A DNA stretch of 64,000 bases, from assembly GCA_027186245.1 (NCBI GenBank), contig CP114482.1, forward strand, positions 23,145,209-23,209,208, written 5' to 3'. Positions within the stretch are counted from its first letter, which is position 1, and each line of letters opens with the position of its first letter. The position numbers and the translations under genes are program-made. The DNA is from Coriaria nepalensis (Eukaryota; Streptophyta; Magnoliopsida; Cucurbitales; Coriariaceae). Positions 37,681 through 49,000 of the stretch are shown piece by piece. The notes beneath the pieces were generated by a model that had not been told where the DNA came from, did no database searches, and saw nothing but the letters and a program-made list of their open reading frames with translations.

Positions 37681-39360
37681 GTTCGAAGTGATTTAGAATG
37701 ATTTACTGACTAAAAGAGCCGCAAAAATATGACTTTAAGGCTAAAAAAATGGATAGTTGCCATCAATAGATCAATTACAAGTTATGCATGAAAGTCGCGT
37801 TCTAAATGCAAAAAGAGAATTGGTTCGGAGTGCCTTCAAACAATTTAATGATTGAAAAGATTGAGTGATATGCTTTTTAACGCTAAAATTATGCATTGTT
37901 GTCTTCAATACATTAATTACAAGTTATGTAAGAAAATAATGTTTGAAGGGCAAAAATAGAATTCGTTCGAATTAATTTAGAATGATTTAATAACTAGAAG
38001 AGACTCAGTGACATGACTTTAAGGCTAAACAAATGCATTCTTGCCTATAATATATCAACTGCAAGTTACGCACGAAAGTCATGTTTAAAGGCCGAATTTC
38101 ATTCGAAGTGATTTAGAATGATTTACTGACAAAAAGAGACGCAAAAATATGACTTTAAGGCTAAAAAAATGCATAGTTGCCCTCAATAGATCAATTACAA
38201 GTTATGCATGAAAGTCGCGTTCTAAATGCAAAAGGAGAATTGGTTCGGAGTACCTTCAAACAATTTATTGATTGAAAAGACTGAGTGATATGCTTTTTAA
38301 CGCTAAAATTATGCATTGTTGTCTTCAATAGATTAATTACAAGTTATGTAAGAAAATAATGTTTGAAGGGCAAAAATAGAATTCGTTCGAATTAATTTAG
38401 AATGATTTAATGACTAGAAGAGACTCAATGACATGACTTTAAGGCTAAACAAATGCATTGTTGCCTCCAATAGATCAACTGCAAGTTACGCACGAAATTC
38501 ATGTTTAAAGGCCGAATTTCGTTCAAAGTGATTTAGAATGATTTACTGACTAAAAGAGACGCAAAAATATGACTTTAAGGCTAAAAAAATGGATAGTTGC
38601 CATCAATAGATCAATTACAAGTTATGCATGAAAGTCGCGTTCTAAATGCAAAAAGAGAATTGGTTCGGAGTGCCTTCAAACAATTTAATGATTGAAAAGA
38701 TTGAGTGATATGCTTTTTAACGCTAAAATTATGCATTGTTGTCTTCAATACATTAATTACAAGTTATGTAAGAAAATAATGTTTGAAGGGCAAAAATAGA
38801 ATTCGTTCGAATTAATTTAGAATGATTTAATAACTAGAAGAGACTCAGTGACATGACTTTAAGGCTAAACAAATGCATTCTTGCCTATAATAGATCAACT
38901 GCAAGTTACGCACGAAAGTCATGTTTAAAGGCCGAATTTCGTTCGAAGTGATTTAGAATGATTTACTGACAAAAAGAGACCCAAAAATATGACTTTAAGG
39001 CTAAAAAAATGCATAGTTGCCATCAATAGATCAATTACAAGTTATGGATGAAAGTCGCGTTCTAAATGCAAAAAGAGAATTGGTTCGGAGTGCCTTCAAA
39101 CAATTTAATGATTGAAAAGACTGAGTGATATGCTTTTTAACGCTAAAATTATGCATTGTTGTCTTCAATACATTAATTACAAGTTATGTAAGAAAATAAT
39201 GTTTGAAGGGCAAAAATAGAATTCGTTCGAATTAATTTAGAATGATTAAATAACTAGAAGAGACTCAGTGACATGACTTTAAGGCTAAACAAATGCATTC
39301 TTGCCTATAATAGATCAACTGCAAGTTACGCACGAAAGTCATGTTTAAAGGCCGAATTTT
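37681..39360 (+). repeat. 840-bp two-unit repeat, about two copies
   Basis: Units 37681 and 38521 share AAATGGATAGTTGCC, GATTGAGTGATATGC, AACGCTAAAATTATGC, AATACATTAATTAC and the upstream GTTGCCTCCAATAG. Units 38101 and 38941, the alternate members, both have GACAAAAAGAGAC but differ at A ends (AAAAGGAG versus AAAAAGAG). The period is thus clear for one member and weaker for the other. Confidence 0.72.
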
Positions 39361-40618
39361 GTTCGAAGTGATTTAGAATGATTTACTGACTAAAAGAGAC
39401 GCAAAAATATGACTTTAAGGCTAAAAAAATGCATAGTTGCCAACAATAGATCAATTACAAGTTATGCATGAAAGTCGCGTTCTAAATGCAAAAAGAGAAT
39501 TGATTCGAAGTGCCTCAAACAATTTAATGATTGAAAAGACTGAGTCATATGCTTTTTAACGCTAAAATAATACATTGTTGTCTTTAATAGACTAATTACA
39601 AGTTACGTAAGAAAATAATGTTTGAAGGGCAAAAATAGAATTCGTTCGAATTAATTTAGAATGATTTAATGACTAGAAGAGACTCAATGACATGACTTTA
39701 AGGCTAAACAAATGCATTGTTGCCTTCAATAGATCAACTGCAAGTTACCCACGAAAGTCATGTTTAAAGGCCGAATTTCGTTCGAAGTGATTTAGAATGA
39801 TTTACTGACTAAAAGAGACGCAAAAATATGACATCAACGCTAAAATATGCATAGTTGCCATCAATAGATCAATTGCAAGTTATGCATGAAAGTCACGTTT
39901 TAAATGCAAAAGGAGAATTGGTTCGAAGTGCATTCAAATAATTTAATGATTGAAAAGACTGAGTGATATGCTTTTTAATGCTAAAATTATGCACTGTTGT
40001 ATTCAATATATTAATTACAAGTTACGTAAGAAAATAATGTTTGAAGGGCAAAAATAGAATTCGTTCGAATTAATTTAGAAGGATTTAATGACTAGAAGAG
40101 ACTCAATGACATGACTTTAAGGCTAAACAAATGCATTGTTGCCTACAATAGATCAACTGCAAGTTACATACGAAAGTCATGTTTAAAGGTCGAATTTCGT
40201 TCGAAGTGATTTAGAATGATTTACTGACACAAAGTGACGCAAAAATATGACTTTCAGGCTAAAAAAATGCATAGTTGTCATCAATAGATCAATTACAAGT
40301 TATGCATGAAAGTCACGTTCTAAATGCAAAAAGAGAATTGGTTCGAAGTGCCTTCAAACAATTTAATAATTGAAAAGACTGAGTCATGTGCTTTTTAACG
40401 TTAAAATTATGCATTGTTGTCTTCAATACATTAATTACAAGTTATGTAAGAAAATAATGTTTGAAGGGCAAAAAGAGAATTCGTTCGAATTAATTTAGAA
40501 TGATTTAATAACTAGAAGAGACTCAGTGACATGACTTTAAGGCTAAACAAATGCATTCTTGCCTATAATAGATCAACTGCAAGTTACGCACGAAAGTCAT
40601 GTTTAAAGGCCGAATTTT

Positions 40619-41447
40619 GGTCGAAGTGATTTAGAATGATTTACTGACTAAAAGAGACGCAAAAATATGACTTTAAGGCTAAAAAAATGCATAGTTGTCA
40701 TCAATAGATCAATTACAAGTTATGCATGAAAGTCACGTTCTAAATGCAAAAAGGGAATTGGTTCGAGGTGCCTTCAAACAATTTAATGATTGAAAAGACT
40801 GAGTGATATGCTTTTTAACGCTAAAATAATACATTGTTGTCTTTAATAGATTAATTACAAGTTACGTAAGAAAATAATGTTTGAAGGGCAAAAATAGAAT
40901 TCGTTCGAATTAATTTAGAATGATTTAATGACTAGAAGAGACTCAATGACATGAATTTAAGGCTAAACAAATGCATTGTTGCCTTCAATAGATCAACTGC
41001 AAGTTACACACGAAAGTCATGTTTAAAGGTCGAATTTCGTTCGAAGTGATTTAGAATGATTTAGTGCGCAAAAATATGACTTTCAGGCTAAGAAAATGCA
41101 TAGTTGTCATCAGAAGATCAATTACAAGTTATGCATGAAAGTCACGTTCTAAATGCAAAAAGAGAATTGGTTCGAAGTGCGTTCAAATAATTTAATGATT
41201 GAAAAGGCTGAGTGATATGCTTTTTAATGCTAAAATTATGCATTGTTGTATTCAATAGATTAATTACAAGTTACGTAAGAAAATAATGTTTGAAGGGCAA
41301 AAATATAATTCGTTCGAATTAATTTAGAATGATTTAATGACTAGAAGAGACTCAATGACATGACTTTAAGGCTAAACAAATGCATTGTTGCCTTCAATAG
41401 ATCAACTGCAAGTTACGCACGAAAGTCATGTTTAATGGTCGAATTTT
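40619..41447 (+). repeat. Copy 2 of the 829-bp duplication (offset 5447 bp)
   Basis: This is the partner of 35172-36000, exactly 13 units away, with the same total length and the same 11-bp deletion (break near 41066). Small differences (GCAAAAATATG here, GCAAAAGTATG in copy 1) show some divergence since copying. Confidence 0.87.
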
Positions 41448-41867
41448 GTTTGAAGTGATTTAGAATGATTTAGTGACAAAAAGTGACGCAAAAATATGAC
41501 TTTCGGGCTAAAAAAATGCATAGTTGTCATCAATAGATCAATTACAAGTTATGCATGAAAGTCACGTTCTAAATGCAAAAAGAGAATTGGTTCGAAGTGC
41601 CTTCAAACAATTTAATGATTGAAAAGACTGAGTGATATGCTTTTTAATGCTAAAATAATGCATTGTTGTCTTGAATAGATTAATTACAAGTTATGTAAGA
41701 AAATAATGTTTGAAGGGCAAAAATAGAATTCGTTCGAATTAATTTAGAATGATTTAATGACTAGAAGCGACTCAGTGACATGACTTTAAGGGTAAACAAC
41801 TGCATTCTTGCCTATAATAGATCAACTGCAAGTTATGCACGAAAGTCATGTTCGAATGCCGAATTTC

Positions 41868-43956
41868 ATACGAAGTGATTTAGAATGATTTACTGACTAA
41901 AAGAGACGCAAAAATATGACTTCAACGCTAAAAAATGCATGGTGCCATCAATAGATCAATTGCAAGTTATGCACGAAAGTCGCGTTTTAATTGCAAAAAG
42001 AGAACTGGTTCGAAGTGCCTTCAAACAATTTAATTATTGAAAAGACTGAGTGATATGCTTTTTAATGCTAAAATAATGCATTGTTGTCTTCAATAGATTA
42101 ATTACAAGTTATGTAAGAAAATAATGTTTGAAGGGCGAAAATCGAATTCGTTCGAATTAATTCAGAATGATTTAATGACTAGAAGAGACTCAGTGACATG
42201 ACTTTAAGGCTAAACAAATGCATTCTTGCCTATAATAGATCAACTGTAAGTTATGCACGAAAGTCATGTTCGAATGCCAAATTTCATACGAAGTGATTTA
42301 GAATTATTTACTGACTAAAAGAGACGCAAAAATATGACTTCAACGCTAAAAAATGCATGTTGCCATCAATAGATCAATTGCAAGTTATGCACGAAAGTCG
42401 CGTTTTAATTGCAAAAAGAGAACTGGTTCGAAGTGCCTTCAAACAATTTAATTATTGAAAAGACTGAGTGATATGCTTTTTAATGCTAAAATAATGCATT
42501 GTTGTCTTCAATAGATTAATTACAAGTTATGTAAGAAAATAATGTTTGAAGGGCGAAAATCGAATTCGTTCGAATTAATTCAGAATGATTTAATGACTAG
42601 AAGAGACTCAGTGACATGACTTTAAGGCTAAACAAATGCATTCTTGCCTATAATAGATCAACTGTAAGTTATGCACGAAAGTCATGTTCGAATGCCGAAT
42701 TTCATACGAAGTGATTTAGAATTATTTACTGACTAAAAGAGACGCAAAAATGTGACTTCAACGCTAAAAAATGCATGGTGCCATCAATAGATCAATTGTA
42801 AGTTATGGACGAAAGTCGCGTTCTAAATGCAAAAAGAGAATTGGCTCGAAGTGCCTTCACACAATTTAATGATTGAAAAGACTGAGTCATATGCTTTTTA
42901 ACTCTAAAATATTGCATTGTTGTCTTCAATAGATTAATTACAAGTTATGTAAGAAAATAATGTTTGAAGGGCGAAAATCGAATTCGTTCGAATTAATTCA
43001 GAATGATTTAATGACTAGAAGAGACTCAGTGACATGACTTTAAGGCTAAACAAATGCATTCTTGCCTATAATAGATCAACTGTAAGTTATGCACGAAAGT
43101 CATGTTCGAATGCCGAATTTCATACGAAGTGATTTAGAATTATTTACTGACTAAAAGGGACGCAAAAATGTGACTTCAACGCTAAAAAATGCTTGGTGCC
43201 ATCAATAGATCAATTGCAAGTTATGGACGAAAGTCGTGTTCTAAATGCAAAAAGAGAATTGATTCGAAGTGCCTTCAAACAATTTAATGATTGAAAAGAC
43301 TGAGTCATATGCTTTTTAACGCTAAAATAATGCATTTTTGTCTTCAATAGATTAATTACAAGTTATGTAAGAAAATAATGTTTGAAGGGCAAAAATAGAA
43401 TTCGTTCGAATTAATTTAGAATGATTTAATAACTAGAAGAGACTCAATGACATGACTATAAGGCTTAACAAATGCATTGTTGCCTATAATAGATCAACTG
43501 CAAGTTATGCACAAAAGTCATGTTCGAATGCCGAATTTCATACGAAGTGATTTAGAATTATTTACTGACTAAAAGAGACGCAAAAATGTGACTTCAACGC
43601 TAAAAAATGCATGGTGCCATCAATAGATCAATTGCAAGTTATGGACGAAAGTCGCGTTCTAAATGCAAAAAGAGAATTGGTTCGAAGTGCCTTCACACAA
43701 TTTAATGATTGAAAAGACTGAGTCATATGCTTTTTAACTCTAAAATATTGCATTGTTGTCTTCAATAGATTAATTACAAGTTATGTAAGAAAATAATGTT
43801 TGAAGGGCAAAGACGGAATTCGTTCGAATTAATTTAGAATGATTTAAAGACTAGAAGAGACTGAATGACATGACTTTAAGCCTTAAAAATGCATTGTGGC
43901 CTTCAATAGATTAACTGCAAGTTACGCACGAAAGTCATGTTTAAAGGCCGAATTTC
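41868..43956 (+). repeat. Domain 5: second patch of 418-bp units
   Basis: Unit starts are 41868, 42286, 42704, 43122 and 43540. They have ATACGAAG starts and mostly CATGGTGCC as in domain 3, but with local marks: GAATTATTTACTGAC, ACTGTAAGTTATGC, GGCGAAAATCGAATTCG, and GTTATGGACGAAAG in later units. The marks persist into the R-type units of domain 6, which links this patch to what follows more closely than to domain 3. Confidence 0.83.
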
Positions 43957-45283
43957 GTTCGAAGTGATTTAGAATGATTTACTGACTAAAAGAGATGCAA
44001 AAGTATGACATTAAGGCTAAAAAAATGCATAGTTGCCATCAATAGATCAATTACAGGTTATGCATGAAAGTCGCGTTCTAAATGCAAAAAGAGAATTGAT
44101 TCGAAGTGCCTTCAAACAATTTAATGATTGAAAAGACTGAGTCATATGCTTTTTAACGCTAAAATAATGCATTTTTGTCTTCAATAGATTAATTACAAGT
44201 TATGTAAGAAAATAATGTTTGAAGGGCAAAAATAGAATTCGTTCGAATTAATTTAGAATGATTTAATGACTAGAAGAGACTCAATGACAAGGCTTTAAGG
44301 CCAAACTAATGCATTGTTTCCTTCAATAGATCAACTGCAAGTTACGCACGAAAGTCATGTTTAAAGGCTGAATTTCGTTCGAAGTGATTTAGAATGATTT
44401 AATGACAAAAAGAGACGCAAAAATATGACTTTAAGGCTAAAAAAAATGCATAGTTGCCATCAATAGATCAATTGCAAGTTATGAACGAAAGTCGCGTTCT
44501 AAATGCAAAAAGAGAATTGGTTCGAAGTGCGTTCAAACAATTTAATGATTGAAAAGACTGAGTGATATGCTTTTTAATGCTAAAATTATGCATCGCTGTC
44601 TTCAGTACATTAATTACAAGTTATGTAAGAAAAGAATGTTTGAAGGGCAAAAATAGAATTGATTCGAATTAATTTAGAATGATTTAATGACTAGAAGAGA
44701 CTCAATGACATGACTTTAAGGCTAAACTAATGCATTCTTGCCTATAATAGATAACCTGTAAGTTATGCACGAAAGTCATGTTCGAATGCCGAATTTCATA
44801 CGAAGTGATTTAGAATTATTTACTGACTAAAAGGGACGCAAAAATATGACTTCAACGCTAAAAAATGCACGGTGCCATCAATAGATCATTTGCAAGTTAT
44901 GCACGAAAGTCGCGTTCTAAATGCAAAAAGAGAATTGATTAGAAGTGCCTTCAAACAATTTAATGGTTGAAAAGACTGAGTCATATGCTTTTTAACGCTA
45001 AAATAATACATTGTTGTCTTCAATAGATTAATTACAAGTTATGTAAGAAAATAATGTTTGAAGGGCAAAAATAGAATTCGTTCGAATTAATTTAGAATGA
45101 TTTAATGACTAGAAGAGACTGAATGAGATGACTTTAAGCCTTAACAAATGCATTGTGGCCTTCAATAGATCAACTGCAAGTTACGCACGAAAGTCATGTT
45201 TAAAGGCCGAATTTCGTTCGAAGTGATTTAGAATGATTTACTGACTAAAAGAGACGCAAAAATATGACTTTAAGGCTAAAAAA

Positions 45284-45324
45284 ATGCATAGTTGCCATCA
45301 ATAGATCAATTGCAAGTTATGCAT
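45284..45324. repeat. Potential hairpin/cruciform in monomer A (example copy)
   Basis: ATGCATA at 45284-45290 pairs with TATGCAT at 45318-45324, and TTGC at 45292-45295 pairs with GCAA at 45312-45315. The loop is 16 bases, with one unpaired base on the left and two on the right. The same arms occur in many A copies of domains 2 and 4-7 that read ATGCATAGTTGCC and GCAAGTTATGCAT. The 418-bp subfamily (CATGGTGCC) loses part of the stem. B and C have only weak versions. Folding was judged by eye, without an energy calculation. Confidence 0.65.
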
Positions 45325-46053
45325 GAAAGTCGCGTTTTAAATGCAAAAGGAGAATTGGTTCGAAGTGCGTTCAAACAATTTAATGATTGAAAAGACTGAG
45401 TGATATGCTTTTCAATGCTAAAATTATGCATTGTTGTCTTCAGTACATTAATTACAAGTTATGTAAGAAAATAATGTTTGAAGGGCAAAAATAGAATTCG
45501 TTCGAATTAATTTAGAATGATTTAATGACTAGAAGAGACTCAATGACATGACTTTAAGGCTAAACTAATGCATTCTTGCCTATAATAGATAACCTGTAAG
45601 TTATGCACGAAAGTCATGTTCGAATGCCGAATTTCATACGAAGTGATTTAGAATTATTTCCTGACTAAAAGGGACGCAAAAATATGACTTCAACGCTAAA
45701 AAATGCACGGTGCCATCAATAGATCATTTGCAAGTTATGCACGAAAGTCGCGTTCTAAATGCAAAAAGAGAATTGATTAGAAGTGCCTTCAAACAATTTA
45801 ATGGTTGAAAAGACTGAGTCATATGCTTTTTAACGCTAAAATAATACATTGTTGTCTTCAATAGATTAATTACAAGTTATGTAAGAAAATAATGTTTGAA
45901 GGGCAAAAATAGAATTCGTTCGAATTAATTTAGAATGATTTAATGACTAGAAGAGACTCAATGATAGGACTTTAACGCTAAACAAATGCATTGTTGCCTT
46001 CAATAAATCAACTGCAAGTTACGCACGAAAGTCATGTTTAAAGGCCGAATTTC

Positions 46054-49000
46054 GTCCGAAGTGATTTAGAATGATTTACTGACAAAAAGAGACACAAAAA
46101 TATGACTTTAAGGCTAATAAAATGCATAGTTGCCATCGATAGATCAATTACAAGTTATGCATGAAAGTCACGTTCTAAATGCAAAAAGAGAATTGATTCG
46201 AAGTGCCTTCAAACAATGTAATGATTGAAAAGACTGAGTCATACGCTTTTTAACGCTAAAATAATACATTGTTGTCTTCAATAGATTAATTACAAGTTAT
46301 GTAAGAAAATAATGTTTGAAGGGCAAAAATAGAATTCGTTCGAATTAATTTAAGATGATTTAATGACTAGAACAGACTGAATGAGATGACTTTAAGCCTT
46401 AACAAATGCATTGTGGCCTTCAATAGATCAACTGCAAGTTACGCACGAAAGTCATGTTCAAAGGCCGAATTTCGTACGAAGTGATTTAGAATGATTTACT
46501 GACTAAAAGAGACGCAAAAATATGACTTTAAGGCTACAAAAATGCATAGTTGCCATCAATAGATCAATTGCAAGTTATGCATGAAAGTCGCGTTTTAAAT
46601 GCAAAAGGAGAATTGGTTCGAAGTGCGTTCAAACAATTTAATGATTGAAAAGACTGAGTGATATGCTTTTTAATGCTAAAATTATGCATTGTTGTCTTCA
46701 GTACATTAATTACAAGTTATGTACGAAAATAATGTTTGAAGGGCAAAAATAGAATTCGTTCGAATTAATTTAGAATGATTTAATGACTAGAAGAGACTCA
46801 ATGACATGACTTTACGGCTAAACTAATGCATTCTTGCCTATAATAGATAACCTGTAAGTTATGCACGAAAGTCATGTTCGAATGCCGAATTTCATACGAA
46901 GTGATTTAGAATTATTTACTGACTAAAAGGGACGCAAAAATATGACTTCAACGCAAAAAAATGCATGGTGCCATCAATAGATCAATTGCAAGTTATGCAC
47001 GAAAGTCGCGTTCTAAATGCAAAAAGAGAATTGGTTCGAAGTGCCTTCAAACAATTTAATGATTGAAAAGACTGAGTCATATGCTTTTTAACTCTAAAAT
47101 AATGCATTGTTGTCTTCAATAGATTAATTACAAGTTATGTAAGAAAATAATGTTTGAAGGGCAAAAATAGAATTCGTTCGAATTAATTTAGAATGATTTA
47201 ATGACTAGAAGAGACTCAATGACATGACTTTAAGGCCAAACTAATGCATTGTTGCCTTCAATAGATCAACTGCAAGTTACGCAAGAAAGTCATCTTTAAA
47301 GGCCGAATTTCGTTCGAAGTGATTTAGAATGATTTACTGACAAAAAGAGACGCAAAAATATGACTTCAAGGCTAAAAAAATGCATAGTTGCCATCAATAG
47401 ATCAATTGCAAGTTATCCATGAAAGTCGCCTTTTAAATGCAAAAGGAGAATTGGTTCGAAGTGCGTTCAAACAATTTAATCATTGAAAAGACTGAGTCAT
47501 ATGCTTTTTAATGCTAAAATAATGCATTGTTGTCTTCAAAAGATTAATTACAAGTTATGTAAGAAAATAATGTTTGAAGGGCGAAAATAGAATTCGTTCG
47601 AATAAATTTAGAATGATTTAATGACTAGAAGAGACTCAATGATAGGACTTTAAGGCTAAACAAATGCATTGTTGCCTTCAATAAATCAATTGCAAGTTAC
47701 GCACGAAAGTCATGTTTAAAGGCCGAATTTCGTCCGAAGTGATTTAGAATGATTTACTGACAAAAAGAGACGCAAAAATATGACTTTAAGGCTAAAAAAA
47801 TGCATAGTTGCCATCGATAGATCAATTACAAGTTATGCATGAAAGTCACGTTCTAAATGCAAAAAGAGAATTGATTCGAAGTGCCTTCAAACAATGTAAT
47901 GATTGAAAAGACTGAGTCATACGCTTTTTAACGCTAAAATAATACATTGTTGTCTTCAATAGATTAATTACAAGTTATGTAAGAAAATAATGTTTGAAGG
48001 GCAAAAATAGAATTCGTTCGAATTAATTTAGAATGATTTAATGACTAGAACAGACTGAATGAGATGACTTTAAGCCTTAACAAATGCATTGTGGCCTTCA
48101 ATAGATGAACTGCAAGTTACGCACGAAAGTCATGTTCAAAGGCCGAATTTTGTTCGAAGTGATTTAGAATGATTTACTGACTAAAAGAGACGCAAAAATA
48201 TGACTTTAAGGCTACAAAAATGCATAGTTGCCATCAATAGATCAATTGCAAGTTATGCATGAAAGTCGCGTTTTAAATGCAAAAGGAGAATTGGTTCGAA
48301 GTGCGTTCAAATAATTTAATGATTGAAAAGACTGAGTGATATGCTTTTTAATGCTAAAATTGTGCATTGTTGTCTTCAGTACATTAATTACAAGTTATGT
48401 AAGAAAATAATGTTTGAAGGGCAAAAATAGAATTCGTTCGAATTAATTTAGAATGATTTAATGACTAGAAGAGACTCAATGACATGACTTTAAGGCTAAA
48501 CTAATGCATTCTTGCCTATAATAGATAACCTGTAAGTTATGCACGAAAGTCATGTTCGAATACCGAATTTCATACGAAGTGATTTAGAATTATTTACTGA
48601 CTAAAAGGGACGCAAAAATATGACTTCAACGCTTAAAAATGCACGGTGCCATTAATAGATCATTTGCAAGTTATGCACGAAAGTCGCGTTCTAAATGCAA
48701 AAAGAGAATTGATTAGAAGTGCCTTCAAACAATTTAATGGTTGAAAAGACTGAGTCATATGCTTTTTAACGCTAAAATAATACATTGTTGTCTTCAATAG
48801 ATTAATTACAAGTTATGTAAGAAAATAATGTTTGAAGGGCAAAAATAGAATTCGTTCGAATTAATTTAGAATGATTTAACGACTAGAAGAGACTCAATGA
48901 CATGACTTTAAGGCCAAACTAATGCATTGTTGCCTTCAATAGATCAACTGCAAGTTACGCAAGAAAGTCATCTTTAAAGGCCGAATTTCGTTCGAAGTGA

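Larger units (their letters stand above)
32654..41867 (+). repeat. Domain 4: 420-bp subfamily (22 units)
   Basis: Unit starts are 32654, 33074, 33493, 33913, 34333, 34752, 35172, 35592, 36001, 36421, 36841, 37261, 37681, 38101, 38521, 38941, 39361, 39780, 40199, 40619, 41039 and 41448. Marks are GTTCGAAG at most A starts, ATGCATAGTTGCC or GTTGTC, GCATGAAAGTC with CGTTCTAAATGC in A, AACGCTAAAATTATGC and AATACATTAATTAC in many B copies, and both CCTTCAATAG and CCTATAATAG forms of C. Two 409-bp units (35592, 41039) share one deletion. Confidence 0.87.
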
